This document shows, piece by piece, positions 26,396 to 35,041 of a DNA stretch of 44,181 nt. The translations under genes were made by a program, and so were the position numbers. The first letter of the stretch is position 1, and each line of letters starts with the position of its first letter. The notes below the pieces were generated by a model, which was given only the letters and a program-made list of their open reading frames with translations, was not told where the DNA came from and searched no databases. The stretch is from Gemmatimonadota bacterium. Lineage in GTDB: Bacteria > JBHIER01 > G020348925. The DNA lies in the NCBI GenBank assembly GCA_020348925.1, contig CP070758.1, forward strand, positions 3,012,623 to 3,056,803, given 5' to 3'.

Positions 26396-27565
26396 TCAGA
26401 TACCCGGTTCGAAGTATTCAGCCGTCACATCGGCGTGTATTTTGACCCGGATACCATCCTTGAGTTTATTCTGCCCCTGGACCACCACCTTCTCCCCGCT
26501 GGAGAGCCCGCTGGGAATGGCGACGAAGACACCGTTCTCCAAGCCACGGGTCACTTCCCGTAGACGAGCTACCGGGTGTTCTCCGGACTCGTCGATAACG
26601 AAAATCCGATCGAGACCATCGTGTTTCAGCAAAGCACCCGGAGGGAGGAGCGGTTGGTCTTTCGTCGAGGCCACACGAATCTCGGGCGTCACCAGCGTTC
26701 CCGGCTGAAAGAGGTGCTGCGGATTATTGAGGATCACCTCAATCGAAAAGAGGCGGGTTTCCGGATCCGCACTCAAGGCAACTTTCACCACGTTCCCCTT
26801 GAGGGTAGGGGCAGTCCCGGTATCTCTGTTTCCGGTGGTTCCTTTTCCAGGGCAGTCCACTGCACCGGATCTGCTGGCATCCACAAACAATCGGACGGCT
26901 TGACCCTCTCTCACAAGGGCGCGCTCGGACTCGCTCAGTTCGAGGGGAACGCGAATACGATCGTACGAGGCGATGGTGGCAACGGTCTGCTCCCCGGCGG
27001 CGTAGTCGCCGGCTTCAACGCTCACCGCTGTCACCACACCGGAAATGGGCGTATCGAGCTCCACAGCCCGACGCGCCGTGAGATAGTGTGCCCTGGCCGC
27101 CTCAGTGGAGGCCCGGGCGTGGTCGAGCTCCTGTTGGGAGATCGCGCCGCTCTTGAACAGTTCTTCGAGACGGATACTGTCCCGCTTGGCCGTCCTGTAC
27201 TGCGTCTCGGCAGTTTTGAGGTTCATAGCAAATAGAGTCGGATCGTAGGGGTCGAGGGAGATGATGACTTTTCCCGCGGCCACCTCATCACCGACCCTGA
27301 CATGCACTCCTTCCACCAGAGTCCGGAACGGCGCCACCAGATTGACCTGTTCATAGCCCTCCGCAACACCGGCAAACTCGCGCCAATCCTCAATCGGAAG
27401 AGCACGAGTCCTGATAATATCGACAGGTATCCCTTCGGACTCCTGCACGTCCCTAATGCTCAAGACCTCTTCCTTCTCGAGTCTGCGGACGGCGGTCATG
27501 GCAAAAAGTGCAATAACGACAACCAGAATGAGGATCCAGATTCCTGCTTTTGCACCACGGCTCAT
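26396..27565 (-). CDS. RND periplasmic adaptor (membrane fusion protein)
   Basis: The product is about 389 residues. ATG 27565 is chosen because GAGGAG stands eight bases before it; a GTG nine bases upstream would leave no space for ribosome binding. A single N-terminal membrane segment (GIWILILVVVIALFAM) is followed by the lipoyl/barrel-sandwich half motifs (VHVRVGDEVAAGKVIISLD and TPISGVVTAVSVEAGDYAAG). These flank a coiled-coil hairpin of about 70 residues (TAETQYRTAKRDSIRLEELF, QQELDHARASTEAARAHYLT). A beta-barrel and membrane-proximal domain follow. It bridges the RND pump and TolC-like channel encoded on either side. Spacing to neighbours is 13 and 19 bases. Confidence 0.93.
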   Translation of the reverse strand: MSRGAKAGIWILILVVVIALFAMTAVRRLEKEEVLSIRDVQESEGIPVDIIRTRALPIEDWREFAGVAEGYEQVNLVAPFRTLVEGVHVRVGDEVAAGKVIISLDPYDPTLFAMNLKTAETQYRTAKRDSIRLEELFKSGAISQQELDHARASTEAARAHYLTARRAVELDTPISGVVTAVSVEAGDYAAGEQTVATIASYDRIRVPLELSESERALVREGQAVRLFVDASRSGAVDCPGKGTTGNRDTGTAPTLKGNVVKVALSADPETRLFSIEVILNNPQHLFQPGTLVTPEIRVASTKDQPLLPPGALLKHDGLDRIFVIDESGEHPVARLREVTRGLENGVFVAIPSGLSSGEKVVVQGQNKLKDGIRVKIHADVTAEYFEPGI

Positions 27566-27578
27566 TGAGTTCACTCCT

Positions 27579-29009
27579 CTATTTAGAGTTCAAGAAATCA
27601 GATGCATCATCATGCGAACCTCGAGCCGTACGCCCAAGAACTCGCTCCATATTGGCCACGGCAGCATTATACCGATAGAGTGTCTCGGCGAAATTCGTTC
27701 GGGCAAAATGAAGGGCCGTCTCCGCATCGGTCAGCTCCAGCTGCGTCGAAAGACCGTTGAGAAAACGCGTCTCGGCAATGGTGTACGCCTCTTGAGCGAG
27801 ATCGACGGTCGCCCTCTGGGATTCGTATTCACGCCGGAGGCTCCGAAGATCCTGGACCGCTTTCGTCACCTCAAGCCGCACCGCCTTGCGGGCCTGCTGC
27901 AGTTCGTATTCGGCACGATACAGGCTCGCCCTGGCCTGTTGCACCTTCCCCTTGGATCTGAAGCCGTCGAAAATCGGCATGCTCAGCGACAGACCTGCCG
28001 AGGCCGAGATGGCCCTGTGGTCCTTGTCAAAAGGATCAAGAGGATGCTCCTTTCCCGCCTGTCCCTGAAGCAGAACCTGTCCATAGAGACCGAGAAGAGG
28101 AAGTCTGCCTGCCTTCTCAATGGCAAGAATCTTTTTCCTTCCCTCCACATTGAGTTCCAGCGTACGAATTTCCGGCCGATGGCTCAAGGCTTCATTGATC
28201 GCGACCTCCTCACGTATATCGTACGGTACGTATCCCAGGGAGTCGGTGAGCACACACTCCGCCGTGTCGTCCAGACCCAGGACCCGTTTGAGGTCCTGCA
28301 GGGCAAGGGTAAGATCGTTCTCGGCACTGATGACCTCAGGTTCGCGGTTTTTGACCTCAACCTGAGCCCGGAGAAGGGTAAAACGCGACGTCGTCCCCTG
28401 AGAAAATTTCACCTCGATGTCCGCAAGATGCGAACGGGCCTGATTGAGGAATTGCCGTTGAATGTCGACCACGTGCTGCATCAAGAGCACCCTGAAATAG
28501 GCTTCCTTGGCCGAGAAGGTGACTTCACTTCGAGCGTTTCCAACACCCATAGCAGCCATTTCCTTGAAGATATTGGCGTACTGGACGGCGTTCCCCACGC
28601 GCCCGAAGGCATAGAGCACCTGATCGATTCTCAGATTGCCCAGAACCTCGATATCTTCACCGATCTCGAATTTCCCACCTCCAAACTCCTCGGGAGCAAA
28701 AAAAGCCGGCTTCTTTAAATTCCCCTGGTATGTTCCTTGGAACGCCACATTCGGCAGCGCCCCTGCCCAGGCCTCTTTCACAACACCGCTGGCCCGTTTC
28801 TCATCTTCCAGGGCAATCAAGAGGGTCTCATTGTGACGGATTGCAAGGGAAACCGCATCCGACAGGGAAAGTCGCAATCGTTCTGTACTTTCAATTCGCC
28901 CAACGAAACCAGCCAGAATAACAGAACACCAAACCAGAGTGTGTGCTACGTTCTTCATCCCTTGAATGATAGGTATCATGTGCGCTCTTCTCATACTATG
29001 CACTTTCAT
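27579..29009 (-). CDS. TolC-family outer membrane efflux protein
   Basis: This 476-residue protein has two OEP repeats with long helices. The first opens with LSLSDAVSLAIRHNETLLIA and later has RFTLLRAQVEVKNREPEVIS. The second has EALSHRPEIRTLELNVEGRK and FLNGLSTQLELTDAETALHF. An export signal follows the start (VAHTLVWCSVILAGFVG). It supplies the outer-membrane channel of the tripartite pump. Its start overlaps the 3' end of tetR by 14 bases, which indicates coupling. Internal Met codons at 28994 or 28958 are alternative starts and would give a more usual signal peptide. Confidence 0.92.
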   Translation of the reverse strand: MKVHSMRRAHMIPIIQGMKNVAHTLVWCSVILAGFVGRIESTERLRLSLSDAVSLAIRHNETLLIALEDEKRASGVVKEAWAGALPNVAFQGTYQGNLKKPAFFAPEEFGGGKFEIGEDIEVLGNLRIDQVLYAFGRVGNAVQYANIFKEMAAMGVGNARSEVTFSAKEAYFRVLLMQHVVDIQRQFLNQARSHLADIEVKFSQGTTSRFTLLRAQVEVKNREPEVISAENDLTLALQDLKRVLGLDDTAECVLTDSLGYVPYDIREEVAINEALSHRPEIRTLELNVEGRKKILAIEKAGRLPLLGLYGQVLLQGQAGKEHPLDPFDKDHRAISASAGLSLSMPIFDGFRSKGKVQQARASLYRAEYELQQARKAVRLEVTKAVQDLRSLRREYESQRATVDLAQEAYTIAETRFLNGLSTQLELTDAETALHFARTNFAETLYRYNAAVANMERVLGRTARGSHDDASDFLNSK

Positions 29010-29760
29010 TTTTCTCGTAACCTTTACGAGGAGAAAATGCTCTCATAATGACATTGACAACCGTCGGGGTTTCTTCGGTCCAATCCTTTTTTCCATCCTC
29101 ATACAGTAACCTTTCTCGAATGAATCCCCACATGATTGCCCTGAACGTTTTTGAGATGGTATGTGGCTTCTCCTCCGTGAGCACACCCTCCTGAACGGCC
29201 CCAGAAAAAAAAGCTTCAAAGCGTGTGTGCATCATGGTTTGATACTTGAGCCAATCGGAGGATAACCCTGCATCCGTATGAGCCAATGCATGCAGATCAC
29301 GGAGAGAACTCGTGGCATAGTCCATATTGTCATTGAGCCATGAGAAGATAGCGTTCACAACATTTGTGAAACGGCTCTTAAAATCAAGGGAAGCGTTCAG
29401 TTTCTCTTCAATAACTGACATGAGTGACTCATGTTTATGCCGAAGCAACGAGATGAAAATCGATTCCTTGTTTGGAAAAAGCTTGTACAGATACCCCACG
29501 CTGAATTCAGCCTCCGCAGCAATCTCCTGCATGGTTATTTCGCGGTAACTCTTATGCGTTAAAAGCGTCTCAGCGATCCCCAGGACATCCTGTCGGTGAC
29601 GCTCCTTTTCCCGCTCCTTCCGGGGTACTCGATGGGTACTGTTTGTCATTACGGCACCGTTATCCGTCTCGCATCCGACGATCTGTTGGAATTTGTCGAA
29701 AAATTTTTCTTCTGACACATCTCTTACGATTCTCTTTGAACCTGAAAAGATTATTCGCAC
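28996..29760 (-). CDS. TetR/AcrR-family transcriptional regulator of the efflux operon
   Basis: This is a 254-residue regulator if the GTG at 29760 is used; that codon follows TGAGGA by six bases. An ATG at 29649 would remove 37 residues and bring the length to the usual TetR size, but it has no good ribosome-binding site. The HTH is ITMQEIAAEAEFSVGYLYKLFPNKESIF, positioned after ETLLTHKSYRE, as in TetR proteins. The C-terminal half is a helical ligand-binding domain. It is the first gene of a tetR-tolC-adaptor-RND operon. A palindrome at its own promoter fits autorepression with induction by an efflux substrate. Confidence 0.9.
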   Translation of the reverse strand: MRIIFSGSKRIVRDVSEEKFFDKFQQIVGCETDNGAVMTNSTHRVPRKEREKERHRQDVLGIAETLLTHKSYREITMQEIAAEAEFSVGYLYKLFPNKESIFISLLRHKHESLMSVIEEKLNASLDFKSRFTNVVNAIFSWLNDNMDYATSSLRDLHALAHTDAGLSSDWLKYQTMMHTRFEAFFSGAVQEGVLTEEKPHTISKTFRAIMWGFIRERLLYEDGKKDWTEETPTVVNVIMRAFSPRKGYEKNESA

Positions 29761-29769
29761 AATGATTCC

Positions 29770-29788
29770 TCATTCACAATATGAATGA
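29770..29788. promoter_or_regulatory. Putative TetR operator
   Basis: TCATTCA-CAATA-TGAATGA is a perfect 7-bp inverted repeat with a 5-base centre. It lies just downstream of the predicted transcription start of tetR and just before its ribosome-binding site. Further ATTCA/TGAAT half sites flank it (29791-29795). Position and symmetry fit repression by the adjacent TetR protein. Confidence 0.55.
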
Positions 29789-29797
29789 AGATTCACG

Positions 29798-29826
29798 AAT
29801 GTAATGGATCAACACCGGTATGTCAA
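29798..29826 (-). promoter_or_regulatory. Promoter of the tetR-tolC-adaptor-RND operon
   Basis: On the minus strand a perfect TTGACA (29826-29821) and TACATT (29803-29798) are separated by 17 bases. The predicted start near 29791 abuts the TCATTCA palindrome. Confidence 0.7.
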
Positions 29827-29920
29827 GAAATTAATATTCGGAACACCCTTTTTCGAACGACTTGATGGTTATGTGTTCGTGAGGGAAAGCGGTGCTCTTT
29901 GAAAACTGACGATTGTTTTA

Positions 29921-29976
29921 AATATATTACTTTTTATAATACTTAATGTTATAGTTATTGTTTAAAGTAATATATT
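29921..29976. repeat. AT-rich 13-bp inverted repeat downstream of folE
   Basis: AATATATTACTTT (29921-29933) pairs perfectly with AAAGTAATATATT (29964-29976). The loop holds a second small stem (TATAA...TTATA). It lies 50 bases after the folE stop on the minus strand. It could be a weak terminator, a binding site or a simple AT-rich element. Confidence 0.45.
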
Positions 29977-30025
29977 AAGATTATTCCAAGCTATGCATTG
30001 AAAGTTTGCCTGAAGCATATCTCTT

Positions 30026-30574
30026 TCACTTCTCAATCAATCTGAGAAATTCGTTCCTCGTTTTGTCGTCCTCGCGAAAATCGCCCAGCATGGCGCTCGT
30101 CACCGTGGTCGAGCCCTGCTTCTCCACACCCCGCATCATCATGCACAGGTGGGCGGCTTCCATGACAACAGCCACACCGAGAGGATTCAGAATCTCCTGA
30201 ATGGCATTGGCAATCTGGTTCGTCAGTCGCTCCTGCAGTTGGAGTCTGCGACTGTACATTTCGACGATGCGTGGAAATTTGCTCAAGCCAAGAATTTTCC
30301 CCGTGGGCAGATAGCCGATGTGACACGTTCCGTAGAAGGGCAACAGGTGATGTTCGCACAGGCTGAAGAAATTGACATCCTTGACGATGACCATGTCATC
30401 GACTTTCTCTTTGAAAACGGCACCGTTCACAATGGCCGACAGGTCCTGCTGGTACCCGTCGGTCAAAAAGGACAGCACGTCCTCAACCCGCTGCGGGGTC
30501 TTGCGGAGCCCCTCCCGTCTTGGATCTTCACCGATCTGCTCTAATAATTCCTTAACGTATTTCCTCACCCGCAT
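30026..30574 (-). CDS. folE: GTP cyclohydrolase I
   Basis: This 182-residue enzyme converts GTP to 7,8-dihydroneopterin triphosphate, the entry step for folate, pterin and queuosine synthesis. The zinc ligands of the FolE family are visible: Cys73 and His76 in [10 protein letters not shown], and Cys144 in [10 protein letters not shown]. The substrate-binding segments [20 protein letters not shown] and [10 protein letters not shown] are also present. The length is normal for a short bacterial FolE. It overlaps the PTPS gene by 23 bases, so the two enzymes act in sequence from one transcript. Confidence 0.96.
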   Translation of the reverse strand: MRVRKYVKELLEQIGEDPRREGLRKTPQRVEDVLSFLTDGYQQDLSAIVNGAVFKEKVDDMVIVKDVNFFSLCEHHLLPFYGTCHIGYLPTGKILGLSKFPRIVEMYSRRLQLQERLTNQIANAIQEILNPLGVAVVMEAAHLCMMMRGVEKQGSTTVTSAMLGDFREDDKTRNEFLRLIEK

Positions 30575-30977
30575 CGCCGTAATACTCCACGTAATTGTTT
30601 CGCGTCTCGTACAATCTCACCCTGTGCAGAGAACAGTTCTCAAGCTTACTCTCCAGTCTGCTCCAGACCCACATGGCCATGTTCTCGCATGTCGGCACGT
30701 TTTTTTTGAAATAGTCGATTTCCACGTTTATAAACCTGTGATCCAGAACGTCGACGACTTCTGCCCGAATAATCTGCTTCAATGTGTCGACATTGATGAA
30801 AAAACCCGTTTTTTTGTCTATTTCCCCTTTGACCGTAATTTCCAGGACATAATTATGTCCGTGCCCCTTCGGATTGCCGCACTTTCCGAAGCATTGTTCG
30901 TTCTCCTCAGGACTCATGTCGGGATTGTAGAGTGTGTGCGCAGCGCTGAATTCAACTCGTCGTGTCAAATAGATCAT
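30552..30977 (-). CDS. 6-pyruvoyl-tetrahydropterin synthase / QueD-family enzyme
   Basis: This 141-residue protein starts at ATG 30977, nine bases after GAAGGA; an upstream start would add twelve residues without such a site. Zinc ligands are His14 (FSAAHTLY), His39 and His41 (GHGHNY). The likely catalytic Cys33 lies in [13 protein letters not shown], and the Asp-His pair is in DVLDHRFIN. The segment [20 protein letters not shown] is closer to the animal-type PTPS used for tetrahydrobiopterin than to short E. coli QueD. Even so, either tetrahydrobiopterin or queuosine (6-carboxytetrahydropterin) synthesis is possible. No QueE, QueC or sepiapterin reductase gene is in the window to decide. Confidence 0.9.
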   Translation of the reverse strand: MIYLTRRVEFSAAHTLYNPDMSPEENEQCFGKCGNPKGHGHNYVLEITVKGEIDKKTGFFINVDTLKQIIRAEVVDVLDHRFINVEIDYFKKNVPTCENMAMWVWSRLESKLENCSLHRVRLYETRNNYVEYYGDAGEEIR

Positions 30978-31525
30978 TATAATTTTTCCTTCATCTCTAT
31001 TGAATATTCTCACACATTATTCCGTGAAAATATAAAGACACACGCCTGCTAAAAAAAGGAAAAAGCTTCTCCTGTCCGGCCAGCGAATACAGTGTATGGG
31101 TCCTCTCTTCGATCGTTCAGGAGATGTCTCCTGAACGAAAAAATAGCTGAGGACTTAAGTCCTTTTCCGTTCATCCGTCATGGGGGTATCTCTCTGACGA
31201 TCATCAATCCCCTCTAACTCCCTTTACAAAAGGGGAGAACTTTCTGATCGCCTACCCGCGGGAAAAGTTGTACGCTCTCCCGTATCATCTTTCATGTCGG
31301 TTAAGGGGAACAGGAGTACAATTTCTGCCCCATCATAGAGTGGAATGAAACTGAATCGAGAAATTCGGGACCGTCGGCACGGACAGATTTCTCGTTACGC
31401 TCGCAATGACAAAGGAGGCGGAAGCTTTCGATTGAAATCCGTGCACAAGTAAACCTCCCAGAAGTTCGAACCTTCGGGAGGTTTTATCTTTTCGACTTTT
31501 AAACTTTTTAACTTTTAGACTTTTA
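30978..31525. other. Gene-free region with interspersed-repeat fragments
   Basis: No ORF here looks real. Two fragments look like intergenic repeats common in environmental genomes: CCCCTCTAACTCCC...AAAAGGGGAG near 31208-31240, and TTTCTCGTTACGCTCGCAATGACA near 31388-31411. A terminator-like stem is at 31451-31485, and a run of ACTTTT units spaced 8-9 bases apart lies at about 31494-31527. This looks like accumulated non-coding repeat sequence. Confidence 0.4.
31451..31485. terminator. Terminator-like hairpin downstream of the BNR/type IX-tail gene
   Basis: AAACCTCCC (31451-31459) pairs with GGGAGGTTT (31476-31484), with an inner GAAG/CTTC extension. The T-rich side (TTTTATCTTTT) is on the plus strand, but the nearest gene end is on the minus strand, 40 bases away. 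It may act in both directions. Confidence 0.5.
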
Positions 31526-33387
31526 TTACTTCATCAACACCATCCGCTTCGTATCGGTGAATTCACCGGCGGTCAACCGATAGAAATAGACTCCGCTGGC
31601 AAGCCCTTCACCATTCCATTGAATCTCGTAATATCCAGCCTGTTGCTCCGAATCGACAAGAACCTTAACCACCTGTCCGAGGATGTTGTACACTGTCAAG
31701 GTTACCCATGAAACCTCAGGGAGAGTATACTCAATCTTCGTCTCCGGGTTGAAAGGATTGGGTGAATTGGGGAATAGGGAGAATAAAGTTAATCTTGATG
31801 CCAAGGCTTTTTGTTCTAATATCCATCCCTTCGACGAGTATGGTGTTTCATCGGAGTAAGGAGAATACTGAGCGGAATCGTCTTTGGCCCTTATTTTATA
31901 CTTGACTTTAACCGGACCATCCGGGTCGAGGTAAAATAGTGAATCGATGTAACTGGTTTCAGTTGTGGAATCGATTTTACTCCAGGGTCCATGAACGTAC
32001 TTGCTGGTTTTAGGGTAGCGCCAGATCTCATATACGGCGATATCGTCCTCAGGATTTGAGTCCCAGGTGAGGTATGGATAATCATATGTTTCGTCATCAA
32101 GTGTCAAACCCGTTGGCTTAACTGGAGGGAAATCAACAAGGGCCAGATAAACACCGGAATCACTGGCTGTCTTTTGTGTCCAACAAGGATACGCAAAGCC
32201 ATCAGTGGAAGCAATGCCAATATAGTCGTAGAAACCTTGTCCCATAGCACGCACTTCACACTCTGAGGTTATTGCTAAGGTGTCCAAATTACCCATGCTT
32301 GATCCATAAGCAAGATATAAATCTGAACAAGATCCACTGCAGTTTAAATTAGTAGCAAAGGCAAGGCAAATTTCCCCTTGGGGTGTTACAGTTAACCAGG
32401 GATGGAATTCCTTTGAGGAGTCATATGCAACTGCTGGGGAAGGGGTGTTGTCCCAGTCAGTCCCAGCGTTTGTTGATTTCACATAGTAAATATCAAAGTC
32501 TCCGACGTCGTTAACCCTATGTTGGGTATATGCTACGTAAATATGGTCATCACCGGTTTGAGATACATCTACAGCTATAGTTGGAATTGACCAAATACGC
32601 ATACTGCAATAGGAATAAGATTCTATAGCACTATCAACATCAGCAATCTCCTGCATGTTATTCTGTTTGAAAGACGTACTATCCTTATCCCACTTATTAA
32701 AGTACACATCTGCAGTATCTTTAAACACATTAATGCGTAACCATACCAGATAAACATCGGAGTCCTTACCAACTGCTGGTACCGCTCCGATTGCACTTAT
32801 ATCTGTGGGGGGGTCGTCAATTGTATCAGGAGGAGTAGAGAAAGAATCTCCCCGATCTGTTGAATATGAAAAAAATAACTTGGAATATCTACTCCAGACT
32901 ACATATATATTGTTATCCCTTACGTTATCGTCGTTATTATCAACTACGATATAAGGCTTATCTACTCCATTTCCTGAATATACACAAGTTGTATCTGAAT
33001 CAAAAGAACTACCTTGCCCCTTTTTAGCAACGTATATTCCAGCGCTTTGACTGGCTGTTTTTCTTTTCACAAAAGCGTAGTATGCATTACCATCCTCATC
33101 AAATGCACAAGAAGGATCAAAACCATCATATGCTATGCAACCAGTGTCTGGCCAAGTATTTCCACCGTTTCCTGTAAAAGCATATCCAGGATATGTAGTA
33201 TCTTTTAAGTAATTAAATACCACACATAAGCTATCATCGTCACTGGGTTTACGGCTATTGCTGTCTCTCCAGATTGAATTCCATTTAGTACAGTTTTAGT
33301 GGTTTTAATTTGAGACTCTGAAATTTTGGATATGCTAAGGCTTACTACAAGCAAGCACAACACGAGAAAAATATCCTTTGTTTTCAT
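31526..33387 (-). pseudogene. Frameshifted secreted BNR-like/Fn3 protein with type IX-like tail
   Basis: Two overlapping frames together encode about 620 residues. The first (33387-33205) has a ribosome-binding site (AGAGGTG), a signal peptide (MKTKDIFLVLCLLVVSLS) and ends just after GETAIAVNPV. The second (from about 33240 to 31526) continues the expected pattern with DDDSLCVVFNYLKD and TGNGGNTWPDTGC. One missing base near 33242-33244 would restore a single frame. The body has BNR/sialidase-like blades (YVVWSRYSKLFFSYSTDRGD, STNAGTDW), an Fn3 domain (PTGLTLDDETYDYPYLTWDS) and a sorting domain (NSPNPFNPETKIEYTLPEV, end MVLMK). Either the gene is damaged or the assembly lost a base. The function of the propeller-like body is unknown. 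The region is AT-richer than the purine or efflux genes. Confidence 0.75.
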
Positions 33388-33420
33388 GGTAATTCACCTC
33401 TTTCTTTAGTAAAAATTCTC

Positions 33421-33450
33421 TTGACTTTACAAAGGAAGGAATTATATATT
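33421..33450 (+). promoter_or_regulatory. Promoter candidate for the small cohesin-dockerin gene
   Basis: TTGACT (33421-33426) and TATATT (33445-33450) have an 18-base spacer, with the start expected about 80 bases before the ATG at 33536. It lies in the 148-base gap shared with the divergent BNR-like gene. Confidence 0.45.
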
Positions 33451-33535
33451 TTAAATGTACCAAATGGTGGAGATCGAATGACATATTTTATTAAAATAAA
33501 GTTACTCGTCATTATATCATAATTCCTTAAAAAGT

Positions 33536-34255
33536 ATGAAAAAGATTCTTTTTATTTCTTATGTTTTAATCGTTTCAATACCAACTTTGCCCCTTTTATC
33601 TCAAGAAGCAGTTCTAACTCTAACTCATGGCTCAGGAGTCCCGGGAAGCAATAGCAATATCATCCATGTAGAATTGGAGCATGATCAATATGTAGTATCA
33701 AGTTTTGAGATCTATATTCTCTTCGAGCCGAATATTTTGTCTGTTTGCGATCATGAGTTATCAGAATGTCCACACTGTGGTCCCTGTTGTGTATGTGCTA
33801 TAGAAAGAACTACCGAATGGAGCATTTTTCAATATTTCTCTAAGGAGGATGCAGGAACTTTAGGTGTAGTTGGCTATACTGAAGGTCATGTATTAGAGCC
33901 TGGAATTAACGCAATTGCAGAAGTCAAGATTGATGTGGCAGAAACCGTTCCAGTCAATGAATACAAACTCTATTTCGGAAGAACTCAGGTTAAAAATCCT
34001 GCTGCTGAGGAAATTCCCTCCACTACAATCGATGGCGTCTTTTCTGTAGTTCATAAAGGAGATGTGAACCACGACGGCAGTGTCGATGTCCTGGACGTCG
34101 TTTTAACAGGACTCATCTTCCTGGAACAATACCAGCCAACTTTTGGAGAACTATCCATCGCTGATTGTATAGACGACAACGAAATAACTCTTGAAGATGC
34201 CTTTTGCATCGTTGACGTGATCCTTACTTCATATTCAAAGAAACAGAAAAAATAA
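33536..34255 (+). CDS. Small secreted cohesin-dockerin protein
   Basis: This 239-residue protein has a signal peptide (MKKILFISYVLIVSIPTLPL). Residues 22-172 form a cohesin-like module (HGSGVPGSNSNIIHVELEHD, FEIYILFEPNILSV, TEWSIFQYFSKEDAGTLGVV, EPGINAIAEVKIDV). Inside it is an unusual Cys cluster (ECPHCGPCCVCA). Residues 174-235 are a dockerin. The first loop is canonical (GDVNHDGSVDVLDVV), while the second is degenerate (ADCIDDNEITLEDAF). The end is Lys-rich (SKKQKK) with no sorting tail. With only these two modules it could be an adaptor linking one cohesin and one dockerin partner, which is inference. The ribosome-binding site is weak. Confidence 0.85.
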   Translation: MKKILFISYVLIVSIPTLPLLSQEAVLTLTHGSGVPGSNSNIIHVELEHDQYVVSSFEIYILFEPNILSVCDHELSECPHCGPCCVCAIERTTEWSIFQYFSKEDAGTLGVVGYTEGHVLEPGINAIAEVKIDVAETVPVNEYKLYFGRTQVKNPAAEEIPSTTIDGVFSVVHKGDVNHDGSVDVLDVVLTGLIFLEQYQPTFGELSIADCIDDNEITLEDAFCIVDVILTSYSKKQKK

Positions 34256-34372
34256 ATATGGTGTGATGAAATTTGCTCTTTAGTAACTCCTAACTCCAAG
34301 GTATACAATCACCTATACGATCAGATGACCGTCTTATCGATTAGAAGTTTCCACTCCTCTTATATCACTGTC

Positions 34373-34400
34373 AAAGTATAATTCTTAAAATTTCCGTCAA
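34373..34400 (-). promoter_or_regulatory. Promoter candidate next to the AraC-type boxes (broken-regulator copy)
   Basis: TTGACG (34400-34395) begins ten bases after the proximal box at 34411-34430. A TACTTT follows at 34378-34373 with a 16-base spacer. It reads toward the 3' end of the convergent cohesin-dockerin gene, so its first product would be antisense to that gene. The next same-strand gene is the BNR-like protein. Confidence 0.4.
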
Positions 34401-34410
34401 GTAAAAACAT

Positions 34411-34451
34411 TCGTACAATTCTGACATTCTTTCGTATAATTCTGACATTTT
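34411..34451 (-). promoter_or_regulatory. Pair of 20-bp direct repeats, AraC-type binding site candidate
   Basis: Box 1 (34411-34430, plus strand TCGTACAATTCTGACATTCT) and box 2 (34432-34451, TCGTATAATTCTGACATTTT) match at 18 of 20 positions with a 21-bp period, or two helical turns. That is the classic geometry of tandem AraC-family sites. Box 2 overlaps the stop codon of the AraC-domain ORF. A similar pair lies at 38755-38795. Confidence 0.6.
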
Positions 34452-35015
34452 ACTTGAAATTGGTATTTTTATGATCGTTTCTATATCCAGAAGGTGATTT
34501 CCCGGTCGAATTCTTAAACAGCTTATAGAAGTAATTTTGGTCGTTAAATCCTACTTTTACTGCCACTTCCTTGATCTCCAAATTCGAGCATTTCAAAAGG
34601 GATTTGGCTTTGTCAATCCTTAATCTATTCAACCAGATTTCAACTGTACAGTTTTTACTATCCTTGAAGGAACGGGCTAAATGACTGTAACTGACACCAA
34701 TACCTTGAGCCACATCTATAGCAGAGATCGGCCGACAATATAGTTCCTCCATGAAGTCAACGGCTTTATCTCCTAAAGACTTTCCTAATTTGATTGGGGT
34801 CAAGACATTTTCGATTATTTTCATTAGCTCCTTAACTCTGAAAGGCTTGATAATGTAATTCTCCATTCCTAAGCCTCAACAGCCACCTCTTCTGAACCTT
34901 TTCCAGTGACTATGATCACCGAGACATTGAAATCAAGTTTTTTCGTTCTTTCAGGCATCAAACAGAGTGCGGATTTCTGTCCCAACACAATAACTATTTT
35001 AAGGATTTCGCACTT
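34450..35015 (-). pseudogene. Degraded response regulator with intact AraC-type DNA-binding domain
   Basis: ATG 34866 opens a 138-residue frame that starts in the middle of a receiver domain (IIKPFRVKELMKIIENVL, where KPF is the conserved receiver Lys region). It ends in a full AraC HTH pair (AIDVAQGIGVSYSHLARSFK and EIKEVAVKVGFNDQNYFYKL). Just upstream, in another frame, the preceding receiver segment is still readable (FNVSVIIVTGKGSEEVAVEA) before a TAG. Adding one base there (GCT TTA GGA ATG) restores ALGMENYIIKPF, collinear with the intact paralogue at 38789-39511. The phosphoacceptor half is missing or unrecognisable. The AraC part might still be translated alone, since AGGA precedes the ATG. 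The AraC part is clearly similar to the paralogue. Confidence 0.75.
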
Positions 35016-35041
35016 ATGTTGTCTGTCTCACAATGAGTGCT

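Noticed and set aside
27456-28718. 420-codon plus-strand ORF
   Set aside because: Antisense of the TolC-family gene, no domain recognised.
29890-29915. GCTCTTTGAAAAC motif resembling sequences seen before some CRISPR arrays or rRNA operons
   Set aside because: No repeat array or rRNA follows, so it has no support here.
31208-31240. CCCCTCTAACTCCC...GGGGAG possible terminator
   Set aside because: The stem is imperfect, no T-run follows and no gene ends nearby; it looks like a common intergenic repeat fragment.
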